A program made the translations under genes and the position numbers. This document shows positions 1 through 11,158 of a stretch of DNA of 64,000 nucleotides, one piece after another. Numbering within the stretch: position 1 is the stretch's first letter; each line of letters starts with the position of its first letter. Source of the stretch: Grifola frondosa (taxonomy: Eukaryota; Basidiomycota; Agaricomycetes; Polyporales; Grifolaceae); the NCBI GenBank assembly GCA_001683735.1, contig LUGG01000018.1, positions 62,001 to 126,000 on the forward strand. Reading direction: 5' to 3'. The notes beneath the pieces were generated by a model that saw only the letters and a program-made list of their open reading frames with translations, ran no database searches and was not told the origin of the DNA.

Positions 1-102
1 CGACGCGCTGTAACGACTGGCTTGCGAGTCTAGATCATGGCTACAAACGCGTCTCGTGTTTGAATCTCCGACTTTACTCTTCTCTCCTTTAATCTTCGAT
101 TC

Positions 103-3100
103 ATGGACCGCCACCTATTCTCCGGACCTGCCTATGGCTATGACAACAATGTCATAGATTACGGTCGCACCTATGAGAATTCTGCTCCCTTCGCATTCCA
201 ATCGAAAGCAGTCGCCCAAGACATATACGACGATTACAATGACGAGATTGATGACTTGATAGAAGAATTTGGTGACTATATGCGAGCAAACCGTTCGGTA
301 TAACTCTGATAATACTAAAATTACTACTAGAGAATTCTTCTCCGTCACCGCCTGAGCGAAGGCATGCTTCAAATTCTTGGGGCAGTCAACAACATGCCTA
401 CCAGCCTTCAACGCTAGTACATTATGATGAAGTTGAGCAGTATGCAACCCAGAGCATGCAGGATGAACCCTTTGTATCTCCGGCTGCGAGCACGCAAGAT
501 TATCATACCTCTAGACTGTATCAACCCTCGTGTAAGTCACTCTTGAAACATGCCAGAGCAGCTCATAACCCGGCGGACAGCATATCCAAAGCGGAATGTT
601 CCTCAATTTCGTTCCTATCAACAGCCAAATGGCGCCTCCGAATCATCCGCTCGGTTGTCTTCCTATAAGCCGCCATCGGCTCCTGCCGATGAGAGTTATG
701 AGGAAGCAAGCAAGAGGGGAGATATACATCCTCGAAATTGGCACGGAGTTCGCCTGCGTCCAGTCTCAGATCTTCGTAAGTTAACTGTCATGGGAGGTCG
801 GTTGTATGCAATTTGTTAATCTCTTCAACAGCTGACATATACCGAGGAGTGTTCAAGTTCGGGGTGTTCAATGCCGTGCAATCTCAATGCTTCGATACCG
901 TATGAAATTCGCTTGTTATTTGAGTCTTGATCGTGAGCGAGACTCAATTTTTACAGGTTATGCACACTGACAAGAATATGGTTAGTTGTTCGTGAATCTG
1001 GAACTTGAACTCGTTGAATTTATCTTTCCTCAGGTTCTAAGTGGTTCGTCTGCGTCTCAACGTGCACATTTCTTCTCTGTGACATACTATATGCAGCGCC
1101 AACCGGAAGCGGAAAAACCGTTCTCTTTGAATTAGCTATCATCCGAATGCTCGTACAGAACAATGCAAGTAATCGGAAGTCCAAGTGTATATACATTGCA
1201 CCTACAAAGGTCTCGTTCGCCGGCGTCATAACGTGCATCCTGACCTCTGACGTTTATTTTTCCAGTCTTTGTGTTCAGAGAAATTCAGGGACTGGACTAC
1301 AAAGTTTCAGTCGCTTGGGGTCAACTGTAAGTCGCTAGATTGTTACTTCATCAGCCACAACAACGCTTATTCTTCAGGCTGCGAGCTGACTGGCGACACG
1401 GTGCAATTTGGAAAGAGTGCATGGGGAAATGCAAAGGACGCTTCTGTGATGTGAGTGGGCTGTAATCTTACTGAGATATCATTTGACTTTTTCCCAGAAT
1501 CACCACTGTAAGCATTGCTAAACGGTATTAAGATAGCGTACGCGTTGACTGATTTTAAACAGGGGGAGAAATGGGATAGCTTGACCAGAAACTGGTAAGA
1601 TCATATATAGTTTGACCTGTAGGATGATTAGCTAAATATCACACAGGCGCGGAAACGGGCAAATTCTCTCCCAAGTGCAACTGTTTTTGATTGATGAAGC
1701 AAGTGTTTCTGGTCGGTCGCGAGCAAGGCTAACCTTAAAGACCTTCAGGTTCATATCTTGAATGAATCGCGTGGTAGTACGTTGGAAGTCATCATCTCAC
1801 GCATGAAGACTCGCGGGTCCTCGGTCCGGTTTGTAGTGGTCTCTGCGACTGTTCCTAACATCGAGGATGTTGCTAATTGGATCGGGGACGATACTTCTGA
1901 CGGATCCGCTACGGTTATGCAGGTACGCTTGCTTGCTCAACCCTGTCGTTGATATCTTCCCTTCCCTACAGTTCGGCGAAGAGTTTCGCCCGTGCAAGTT
2001 GTCCAAATTCGTCTATGGCATCCCGCGTCGCAAAGATGCCAATGACTTCGTATACGCAAGAACCCTTGACTTCAAGCTCTATGGAATTTTGCAGCAACGT
2101 TCGGTCAACAAACCCATGTTGGTATTCTGTGCTACTAGAAAGGGTATGTTGGAGTCATCTTCACATGATAGTGATTACTCAGCCAGCTTTTATAGGCGTG
2201 ATGTCAACAGCTGAACAAATGATGAAGGAGTATGAAGAAGGCAGTAACAAGAAGGAGACGCTGCCATGGTCTAGGCCTCAAAGGTATTTCGTCTGTCGTT
2301 TCCCCTGTTTATGTTGCCAACCTCGTCCTACAGAATAGAACACAGTTTTCATAACAAACAATTGGAAAGTCAGTCGACAGGTACTGCTACATGAGTGTAT
2401 TTGATGTTGGTTATGTGCCGCAGAATTGGCTTCGTGTGGTATCGGCGTGCATCACGCAGGTATGACCATTGATGATCGACGTGCGACAGAAGACTTGTAT
2501 CTCAAGAAGATTCTGCGAATCTTATTTGCGACCTCCGTAAAGTGCATCGTTGTCCAATGGCTTTATATGAAATTGACTCGTTTCCACAGACATTGGCCGT
2601 GGGAGTAAATCTACGTGTGTTGCTCTCTGTACGAGAGCGGAACACAACGCTGATTTTACCATTTCCGCATAGCTGCTCACACTGTCGTGATCAAAGGCGT
2701 CAAAATCTTCACGAACAACACCTCGCAAGAGTACTCCGATCTTGACATAATGCAGATGATGGGTCGCGCTGTGAGTTAACTTCCTTGTGATGGGACTTCA
2801 GTATTGACTGTCTTGCCTCGAATACAGGGTCGGCCTCAATTTGGTACGGGATTTACGTCCCTTGCTAGTTTAATATCTTAAGACGGTTTGCTTTCAGATA
2901 AAGAAGGCGTAGCAATAATCTTATGCGAGCCAGAGCTAGAAGCCAAGTATAACGCACTCGTTCAAGGTCGATCCGTTCTCGAAAGCAGCCTCCATCTCAA
3001 TCTGTCTGAGCACATCAACTCGGAGATTGGACTTGGGACAATCACAAACCTCCATACGGCGAAGCAGTGGTTGCAAAATTCGTTCCTATTCAGGCGGATA

Positions 3101-6100
3101 CAGAAGAACCCCACCCATTATGCGATCGGCAAGGACAGCGCCCAAACAATGGCAGGCCAGGATTGAAGACATGGTGATGCAGAGTGTGGCAAAACTAAAG
3201 GAATCGGAGCTGGTTACATGCTCGGAGGAGGATACGGACAGTCTGTGTTCTACTGACTTTGGGGATATCATGAGCAAGGTGCGCCAATACTCTAGTGCGT
3301 TGTGATGAATTAGCTCACGCATGTGCTTTAGTTTTACATACGCCAGTCAACGGTACCCAAGCGTTTGCTTTCAACTGAAAATTTAAAAAAACTCACGAAT
3401 TGTTGATTAGTGAGTTTGATACTCAAACTACCAGAACGCGCTACTGTGCGGGAGATAGTACGTACTTCTGAACCGAACAATTCCGCTTGACTAAGAGTCT
3501 ATAGCTTGAGATGATAGCTTGCGCTGAAGAGTGTGTAAAGGTTCCGATTTCTGATATCATTTCTGATATATCTGTCATCTAGGTTTACGGATATCAAAAT
3601 CCGTTCAGGAGAAAAACAGGTAAGGCATTTGCACGTTTGTACAATTCATTAGCAGGGTAACAAATTGCGATAGGTCTACAATAAAATGCGAACTCATAAC
3701 GACATTCGATTCCCCATTAAGAAGGTGGAGAAACCCTCTGATAAAATTTTCATATTGATACAGGTTTCCATTTTTTCCCACATTCACGACGATCGTTACT
3801 CAAACTCGGCTTCGATATAGGCTGTTCTTGGTGGCATCAGTCTGTCTGATCCGGAGTACAGAACCAGCGACAGTCAGCCAAATAGCGAGGCATTGGGAGT
3901 GTTCCGTCATATCTCTCGCTTATCAAGAGGTCAGCATCTCATCTTGAGCAAATGCAATGTCCTCCAAAGCTAATGGGCCTGTTCTTGCGACAGCTGTTGT
4001 GGAAGTTGCCATCACGAAGAAGTCGGGCGCTCAAATAAAGAATGGGCTCGAAGTGTCTGAACAATCTCATGATATCTGACAATTTGGACACTGATTTATG
4101 TACAGGATGCGCTGTGTGACAGCGAAAGCTTGGGAAGATCGACCTGTGATGCTTCGTCAACTCGAAGCCATTGGCGAGAAATCGTGCGTCATCGTGTGGA
4201 ACTGCATCTGCACAAATACTCACTCTGGACGTCAAAAATCGTAGCATAAAGGTTGCGCTCGGCTTATTCGCAGTCTTGTACGTTACTCACAGCATGAGGT
4301 GCAGGTGCTCGCGGAAAACAATATAGTCTCCTTTGCCACCTTACGGAAACAACACCCGCCATTCCTTGAAATGGTAATAGCTGCTTTCATGACGTGAAGT
4401 ACTCCTATTGATCTAATCGAAGCTTCTTAATCGTCGTCCTCCTTTTGGTCACGATCTAGTTGAATCCGTGCAACAGCTTCCGCAATATTCGCTCAGCATA
4501 TCGGAGCTGGACGTGGTTACTACTGACGGGACGAAACCAGTTGAAATCGAGCTATCCGTTGAATGCGGCCTCCTCTCCAAAGAAGGGGTCATATCCAAAC
4601 CGAAAAAAAAAATATAAGGGTCCGGACATGACTGCCGTACTAACTGTTACGTCTGATCTCGACTTCGTTGATTTTTCGTCGTATACCGGTATGTCAAAGA
4701 ATCATCTGCATAGTCCTTGTCGCTTATACCTTCATAGCACTGTCGCCCTGAAGGAAGCTAAGACTTTTGTCGTGACTGCGCAATTGACCAAGCCTAGTCA
4801 GTCGGTGACCGTCTCTATAACTTCGGTAATGCTTTTTTTTGGTAATAATCCCGTCACGAATAATTGCCGAACGATCTATCGTAGGAAATGATTGCAGGCT
4901 TGACAGTGTCAGCTACATTCAAACCTAGTGTTGATCCAAAGCATTACCCGGTGATGGATACCCGCCCTTTGGATGCTGTGGTAATGTCTGCTTTTATGAT
5001 CTCAAAAATATTATCTAACTACTACCCACAGGCCACGACAATTGAAGGACTCGAGAATACTAATTTTTGGGACATGAGCGACGATGAAGAGATAACCGAA
5101 GATATTCCTATTAAAGATATAACCCAACCACGAAGTCTGTGCATTCTTGTTTGTTCAAAACGACTCAGTCTGACCGTCCGATCTACAGAGGCAACGTATC
5201 CTCCAGTCAATTCTCGGTCCCAGAAACTTTCCCCGAGGAGAGATCTTGCAAGTCCCGCGATTCGTGACAATATGTCGGAGTTGCCATTAGCACCTAAGCG
5301 ACTTCCAAATGGGCAATACGAGTAAGCACAGCCTATATATTTTGGTATCCCCCTGACGACCCACCAGATGCAACCATACCTGCAAAGACAAGGCGAAGTG
5401 CCGTCATTTATGGTGAGTGGTACATTATGTTCATGAGAATTTTCAAAGCCAAAAATCTGTATCTCAGCTGTCGGACGGCCTCTCAAAGCGACCTCCCATG
5501 TCCAAGAAGCAGGTGCAAGCATTGACTGCATTTCAAGGACAACCTGCATCGACCAGCAGTGACTCAAAATCTCCACTAGCCAATTCTGTCTTCATAATGC
5601 TACCCGAACATACAGCTCACCACAAACTCCAGGCCAAATCAAATCATAGATCATCTAGCAAGCAGGACATTTCCCTTAAACATCTTGAAACGTTACATGA
5701 CCGTGCTAACGTCAAGGAGAATTTGAAACTTCCGGAGGGACGTCGTATCAAGCTCGAGGATCCCACACCGACGACCACAAAGAGACGCAAACTTGCTCCG
5801 AACTTTGACTTGGACTTCGTGCGGCTGCAGGATGAACAAACTGTTACTCTGGATATCGCCGACCTACATGACTCCGACGACGAACTTCCAGAGGCCTCTG
5901 AGATACTAGATGCTTACCGGACTCCTCGCCGGAAACCTGCTGCGTCTTCAGATGACCTTGAAACCAACTACTCGAATTCCGAGATCGACGCTCTCATTCG
6001 TGATTTGCCTCTGCATGGCTCGAAATTGTCTTCTAGTTCCGCTCCTATTGTCTGTACAGCGTCTCAGAGCGGTCCTCGATCTCCGCAACTGCTCTCCGGA

Positions 6101-6699
6101 CGATTGACGCCAGCGCAAATTCGGAAGAGAAAACAAGAATCTGCTTCTCAAGTACCAACAAATAAACGCGTCAGACGTTCTTCGACTGCAAGAGAATATC
6201 CATCCCCTCCCCCAGCTTCCCTCAAGGTGTGACATTAGGATATAAGTTTTGAGAAGCTCATATCACCATATTTACAGGATCTTCATTCGGCTCAGATGAA
6301 GGGAAAAGGGCGAAGAGAGCCGCTATTCGTCACATCATCGGATGAAGAAGAGGACATTGAAGCGGTGGATTCAGGCGTGTTACCTCCGGAAGATCGGGCC
6401 TCCTCCTCTCCGGCTGAATCGCAAGATAACGAAGGTTTCACCTTAAATTACGCGCTTCTCGACATTCTGCCCTCCCACCCTCTCTAACGACTTCGAGTTC
6501 TGCAATTCAAGAAACCCATTCGCAAGCAATTACCAGCAGTCAGGTCTCGTCCTTCCGCCACCCCATGTCGCACCTTCGCGAGGAGCCAGCTTTGCCTGTG
6601 CATGTGACCGAAGACGACAGTCCCTACTCTTATAAGGATGACTTGGCAGAATTCGAAGCCTGGCTGCAGAGTGGTGCGGTAGAATTCACGGATGAATGA
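103..6699 (+). CDS. HFM1: HFM1/Mer3-type meiotic DNA helicase, many introns
   Basis: ATP-dependent Ski2-like DNA helicase of the HFM1/Mer3 family, which promotes crossover formation in meiosis. Visible motifs in order: motif I APTGSGKT (about 1097-1120), Walker B LIDEVHIL (split by an intron at 1699-1748), motif III VVSATVPN (about 1840), GIGVHHAGM (about 2440), and QMMGRAGRPQF (about 2750-2840). A winged-helix and Sec63-like region follow. Near 5368-5413 there is a Cys/His cluster (CNHTCKDKAKCRHLWC) typical of HFM1 C-termini. A long polar, probably disordered tail runs to a stop at 6697-6699. The start at 103 is the first ATG of the reading frame leading into the acidic N-terminus. The intron interrupting Walker B begins with GC instead of GT. 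One extra A near 3148-3149 breaks the frame between GKDSAQT and WQARIEDMV; this looks like an indel. It converges on TIM54 with about 110 nt between stops. Family identity is secure; exact exon borders in the last third are less so. Confidence 0.93.
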
Positions 6700-6810
6700 A
6701 GGGATGGCTTCTGAAACCTGATGATGCATGATGGCTCATGTTTAATGATGCAGTATGATATGAATGTGCAGAGCTGCTAGTGTACCTGACACGAACAAAT
6801 CCAAGTGTGC

Positions 6811-8360
6811 TCATGACTTGACGTCGTCCACAGCACCGTCCGAACTCGACAAGGGATCGACGTATACCTGAAGCACGCTTCTAAGTCTCTCATCCCACTC
6901 TACGTCCTTCTCTGGCTTCACAATCTCCCAACCCTTCTCGTCACTCCGCCACCTTAGCTCCTTCTTCATTCTCTCCGCTCTTAGCTCCACTTCTGTAGGC
7001 GGTGGATAATTTCTCTCCTCTTTGGTCGGCTCCCGAGTACCACGCGCAAGTGCGCGAGCAGTGTCGAGTTTGGCAGGGAGGGATTTGTAATATTCCTCGC
7101 GGGCCTTTTCTATGTCCGAACTGAACGAACGCACGAGGGATTTCTTATAATACGACTCCGCCTCTCTGTCAAAGTCGAGATCCGTAGGAGACAATTCCGA
7201 CACATGGGGTTTTTGGGGTGTGTTCACATCGAAGTCAGTCATCACATCGGACGAGACCGTCTCCGGGGCAGAGAATGGCCGTGTCTCTCCCATGATGAGC
7301 TTATACGCTGCTTCGGCGCCCAGACGCACCTTGGTGCGCTCGTTGAAGAAATCCCAGATCATGAGTGGAATCTGGGTAAACCCGATGTGATTGACGAAAT
7401 GTACGAGCAGCATGGGAGGTTGTGGGGGGATTTCGGCAGGGGGAGTATTGACAGAAGAAGGAAAAGCATCCGCAGGGAGTGATTTCGGTAAGGGTGGAGG
7501 TGCTCGAAGATGAGGAGAAGTGAACGCAGAAAACGCGTTTGAGGGCGGCAACTTTGAGGATGTTGGGATTGGCTCGTCATCGCCATTGACACCATCTGCA
7601 GCAAATTCTGGCTCCGGTTCGTCGAACCTGCCGTCCAACTCCAGGACCTTTGCGAGCTCCTCCTCTCTGTCAGACACCTCTAAGTTATCTGTCCAGCCTT
7701 GCTTCAAGCCCGCCATGTACTCTTTGAATGTGTGACGGCCAACAACGATAACTCCACCTTGCAATTTGCGCCGCTGTTTTTCCTCCGGAGTACTACCTGG
7801 AAGCATGGGTAAAGCTGGAGGTTTTTCTAGGCCGAGAGATATCCGTCGCTGAGAGCGAATCTCGTCCGCGATTCGTTGTGCGAGGTCTCCGTGTCGTCGG
7901 CCATTAATCATCTCATAGTCTACGGCAGCGGCAACAAGAATGGGCTACGCACAAGGTCAACGCGATAAAGACACGATGAAAGAGCATTCGCCCGGACCTT
8001 GACGTACTTCCGAAAGTATTTCATGCTTCGGTCATACTCCTCGTCTCCCGGCCATTTGCACCCGTACACGGTGACTTTACGGGGATAGTCCAGACTATGC
8101 AGCGGGACTTCGGCAAGATGCTTAACTCGATCCACGTACTCCTGGCGGACGTGCTTGCACTTGCGTCGGTCATAAATGTAGAACCCCGCTATCGTCGAAG
8201 TGACTCCGAGAAAGATAAGCCAGTTGCGAGAAGGAAGACTGGGGCGTTTGTCAAGCCATGACGGAGGAATTCCGGTATACTGTAGAACAGTCTTCACGCC
8301 CGACTCCGGCCGTGGTGGTTTGGGGAGGGCAAACTTGCTGTCTCCAACATTCGAGCTCAT
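6811..8360 (-). CDS. TIM54: Mitochondrial inner-membrane translocase subunit Tim54
   Basis: Subunit of the TIM22 complex that inserts carrier proteins into the mitochondrial inner membrane. Two exons are clear: 7998-8360 and 6811-7944, joined across a 53-nt intron (7945-7997). The joined frame reads YVKPILVAAAVDYEMINGR, a conserved Tim54 stretch. Predicted length is 498 residues, close to yeast Tim54 (478). The N-terminus has VLQYTGIPPSWL followed by one hydrophobic segment (WLIFLGVTSTIAGFYIYD), which fits a single membrane anchor with the bulk in the intermembrane space. The ATG at 8358-8360 was chosen because it lies just before the conserved block; upstream in-frame sequence looks non-coding. 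It is divergent from SNW1, with 195 nt between the start codons, so the two probably share a promoter region. No frame breaks were seen. Confidence 0.93.
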
Positions 8361-8555
8361 CGCCCGCGGCACAGGTGAAGATTTCGAACGCAAAGCCGAT
8401 CGACCAAAACGGACTCTCGGAGAAAGCCGACCACGTGGGAGAACACAAATACGACAACACAAGGGGCCACTGTAGACGCTGACTGAGGTCAAGCGGTCAA
8501 GGAAGTACTTCAGCCATCACTAACACTATCCAATTCCCGAGTAACATCTTCTACG
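8361..8555. promoter_or_regulatory. Shared TIM54/SNW1 divergent promoter region
   Basis: This 195-nt interval separates the divergently oriented start codons of TIM54 and SNW1, so it must hold both 5' ends. No specific TATA or factor site is claimed; the role is inferred from gene arrangement alone. Confidence 0.45.
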
Positions 8556-10572
8556 ATGGCCACCGCCCTTGCTGCGTAAGTGGAATTTCCCCATATTTTC
8601 TGTCTGGTATTCATCATTATTTCACATATAGGTTGCTTCCAAAGCCAGTCAGTGCACCCAGTGTCTCCGACGATGAAGACGACATCGGACAAGTCCAGGC
8701 GTCCTTTTCTCAATCCGTGATGATTCGAAGCGTAGTTCCAGCTTACACAAAGCGGAAGGGATGGAACCCAAGTTCTTCGGAGGACTTCGGTACGTTGGTG
8801 TGAGTTAGTGTTGTTGCATTTGACTTATATGAGGTTCCAGGTGATGGCGGTGCGTATCCCGAATGTCATATAGCGCAATATCCATTGGAGATGGGAAAGA
8901 AGAAGGTTGGTCGAGTCATATTGTGCGTGGTTTGCCTCTGACGGTCTTTTCTAGGCATCATCGGGCAACACCTTGGCTCTGCAAGTAGACAGCGAGGGCA
9001 ATGTACGTTACGATGCTATTGCGCACCAAGGCCAGCGCGCCGGCAAGATCATTCAATCTCAGTTCAAAGACCTCGTTCCGCTCGCTCATCGAAAAGATCT
9101 CGACGACACCGCGCGAATTTTGGAGCGTCCTTCCGAAGACGAGGTACAGGCTACAGCCGAAAAGACCCGTGCAGCTTTGGAGAAGCTCGTGAACGGCAAA
9201 ATCAAGGCCGCACAACCTAAGAATGTACCCGACAGCCAAGCGAAGACATCTTTTATCAGATATACACCTGGACAACAGGGGGCTCGGATGGCCTGAAGCA
9301 GCGGATCATCAAGATGACGGAGGTCGTCGAAGATCCCCTGGAACCCCCGCGTTTTAAACACAAGAAGATTCCCCGCGGTCCTCCAAGTCCACCTCCACCA
9401 GTGCTGCGTAGTCCTCCACGAAAAGCAACGGCACAAGAGCAGAAAGAGTGGATGATTCCACCATGTATCTCAAATTGGAAGAACAACAAAGGTTATACAA
9501 TCCCACTCGACAAGCGTCTTGCTGCAGATGGGCGGGGTCTCCAAGACGTAAGTGCAACCTCCAGCTTTTCTTCAGTGTATTTTCATGACATTGCCTCATT
9601 GATATCAGGTGCATATCAATGACAACTTTGCAAAATTCTCTGAGGCACTGTTTATCGCCGACAGACACGCTCGCGAGGAAGTCCGGCAACGCGCACTCAT
9701 GCAGCAAAAGCTCGCAGAGAAGGAGAAGGCGCAGAAAGAAGAGAACCTTCGGATGCTTGCCCAGCGTGCGCGCGAGGAGCGTGCCGGCATACCCTCACGA
9801 GTGGCAGAGACCAAACCCACCGCCGAACGTACCGCCGCTATGCAATCGTCACTTGGAGCGTACGGCAGTGATAGCGGTAGTGGCGAAGAGAGTGAGGGGG
9901 AAACGAAGAGGATGAGGAGGCTGCGCGGCTACGAGACCAGATGCGGCAGGAGAAGCGGCGCGAGCGCGAGAGGGAAATGCGGATGAGTAACATGGGGCAA
10001 GAGCAGCGTGCAAAGATGCTCGCGCGCCAGCAGAACCGCGATATTTCGGAGAAGATCGCGCTTGGGCTTGCGAAGCCGACGCTCTCAAAGGAGTCTATGC
10101 TCGATTCGCGGCTGTTCAACCAAGAATCTCTCTCTGGCTCCTTCGCGGAGGACGATGCGTACAATCTGTACGACCGCCCGCTGTTCCATGGGTCAACGGC
10201 TGCGGCGGCGATATATAAAGCGCGGGGGAACATCACGGAAGGGAACCAAGACTCGTTTGGTGAGGGCACAGAAGAGGGGATTGGTAAGGCGTTGGATAAC
10301 GATAGGTTTGGCTTGGGCCAGGCCCGAGTCGGGTTTGAGGGCGCGCAGGAACAAGAGGTTAGGGAAGGGCCTGTGCAGTTCGAGAAGGATACTGGTGATG
10401 TATTCGGATTGGATAAGTTCCTTGACGAGGCGAAGAGCGGAAAGAAGAGAGGTCTGGACACCGATGTGTAAGTGTCTCGCTCCTTTTCCAAATTGTCGTA
10501 TCCTCATGAATTTTTAGTGGTGGTGCGCGTAAGCGGCAGCAGCTCGACAGGGCTGCTGAACGCGACTCCTGA
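8556..10572 (+). CDS. PRP45: SNW/SKIP-domain splicing factor (Prp45 homologue)
   Basis: Component of the active spliceosome and Prp19-associated complex, and a transcription co-regulator in animals (SKIP/SNW1). The first exon is only 20 nt (8556-8575). The SNW domain is clear: SFIRYTPGQQG, DPLEPPRFKHKK, WMIPPCISNWKN, then IPLDKRLAADGRGL and FAKFSEALFIADRHAREEVR. The C-terminal half contains RMSNMGQEQRAKML and NRDISEKIALGLAKPT, also diagnostic. The final intron (10468-10517) joins DV to GGARKRQQLD and the stop at 10570-10572. Near 9896-9903 (five G then three A) the frame drops by one base between an acidic stretch and DEEAARLRDQMRQ. Both sides are conserved, so I read this as one gene with a one-base deletion in the sequence rather than two genes. 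No plausible intron fits: the consensus-donor option would be only 17 nt. Confidence 0.92.
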
Positions 10573-11158
10573 TTTGACGTGCCATAGATTTGCGGACCTC
10601 GGAGTTTCCTTCTTACTCTTTTGTTGTCATAATTGTTGTAAGCTCAATATATCTATGGTAGTTTTTAGTTCTGGCGTACACTAATTGTGAGAATCTCCTA
10701 TGAGCAACCTGTAATTGGTTTGAACTATATTTGTTCCTGTTAGGATCCAAAGGCTTTGCCTACCTTTTCTGGCAGACACAGACCAATTTGGGAGTAACTA
10801 CAAGAAAGTAGCCATTGTGCGTGCTAAATAACGTGCAAAGGGAGGGAATTGTAAAGTAGTACGGATGCGAGCCAAGGAGTGCGGGTAAAGAGCATTGTTT
10901 GCAGGCTGATTTTACGCTCAAGGAGAAATATGGCTAAAGTCTTGTACAAGTGCTCAATGCGTGATGCCAGTATTGCAATCCCTACACATAGCTTGACAAC
11001 TACAAAAGCTGGAACGGGCGTGCATCAGGTACAGACAAGGGTAAATGATTTTCTTCTTGAGACCTAATCATACAACATTTTATCGCTAAATAACGAATAA
11101 ACATACTAGCATGCGAAAATCGTAAGAGAGATGGTGTGCCACACGTTGAAGATGGTTG
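10573..11158. other. Convergent SNW1-FAN1 intergenic region
   Basis: This 586-nt AT-richer spacer lies between two convergent genes and should hold both 3' UTRs. No coding, RNA or repeat signal was recognised. Confidence 0.5.

Noticed and set aside
28..95. tRNA-like T-arm (GTGTTTGAATCTCC) at the left edge
   Set aside because: The flanking bases do not pair into T or acceptor stems and no D or anticodon arm is present.
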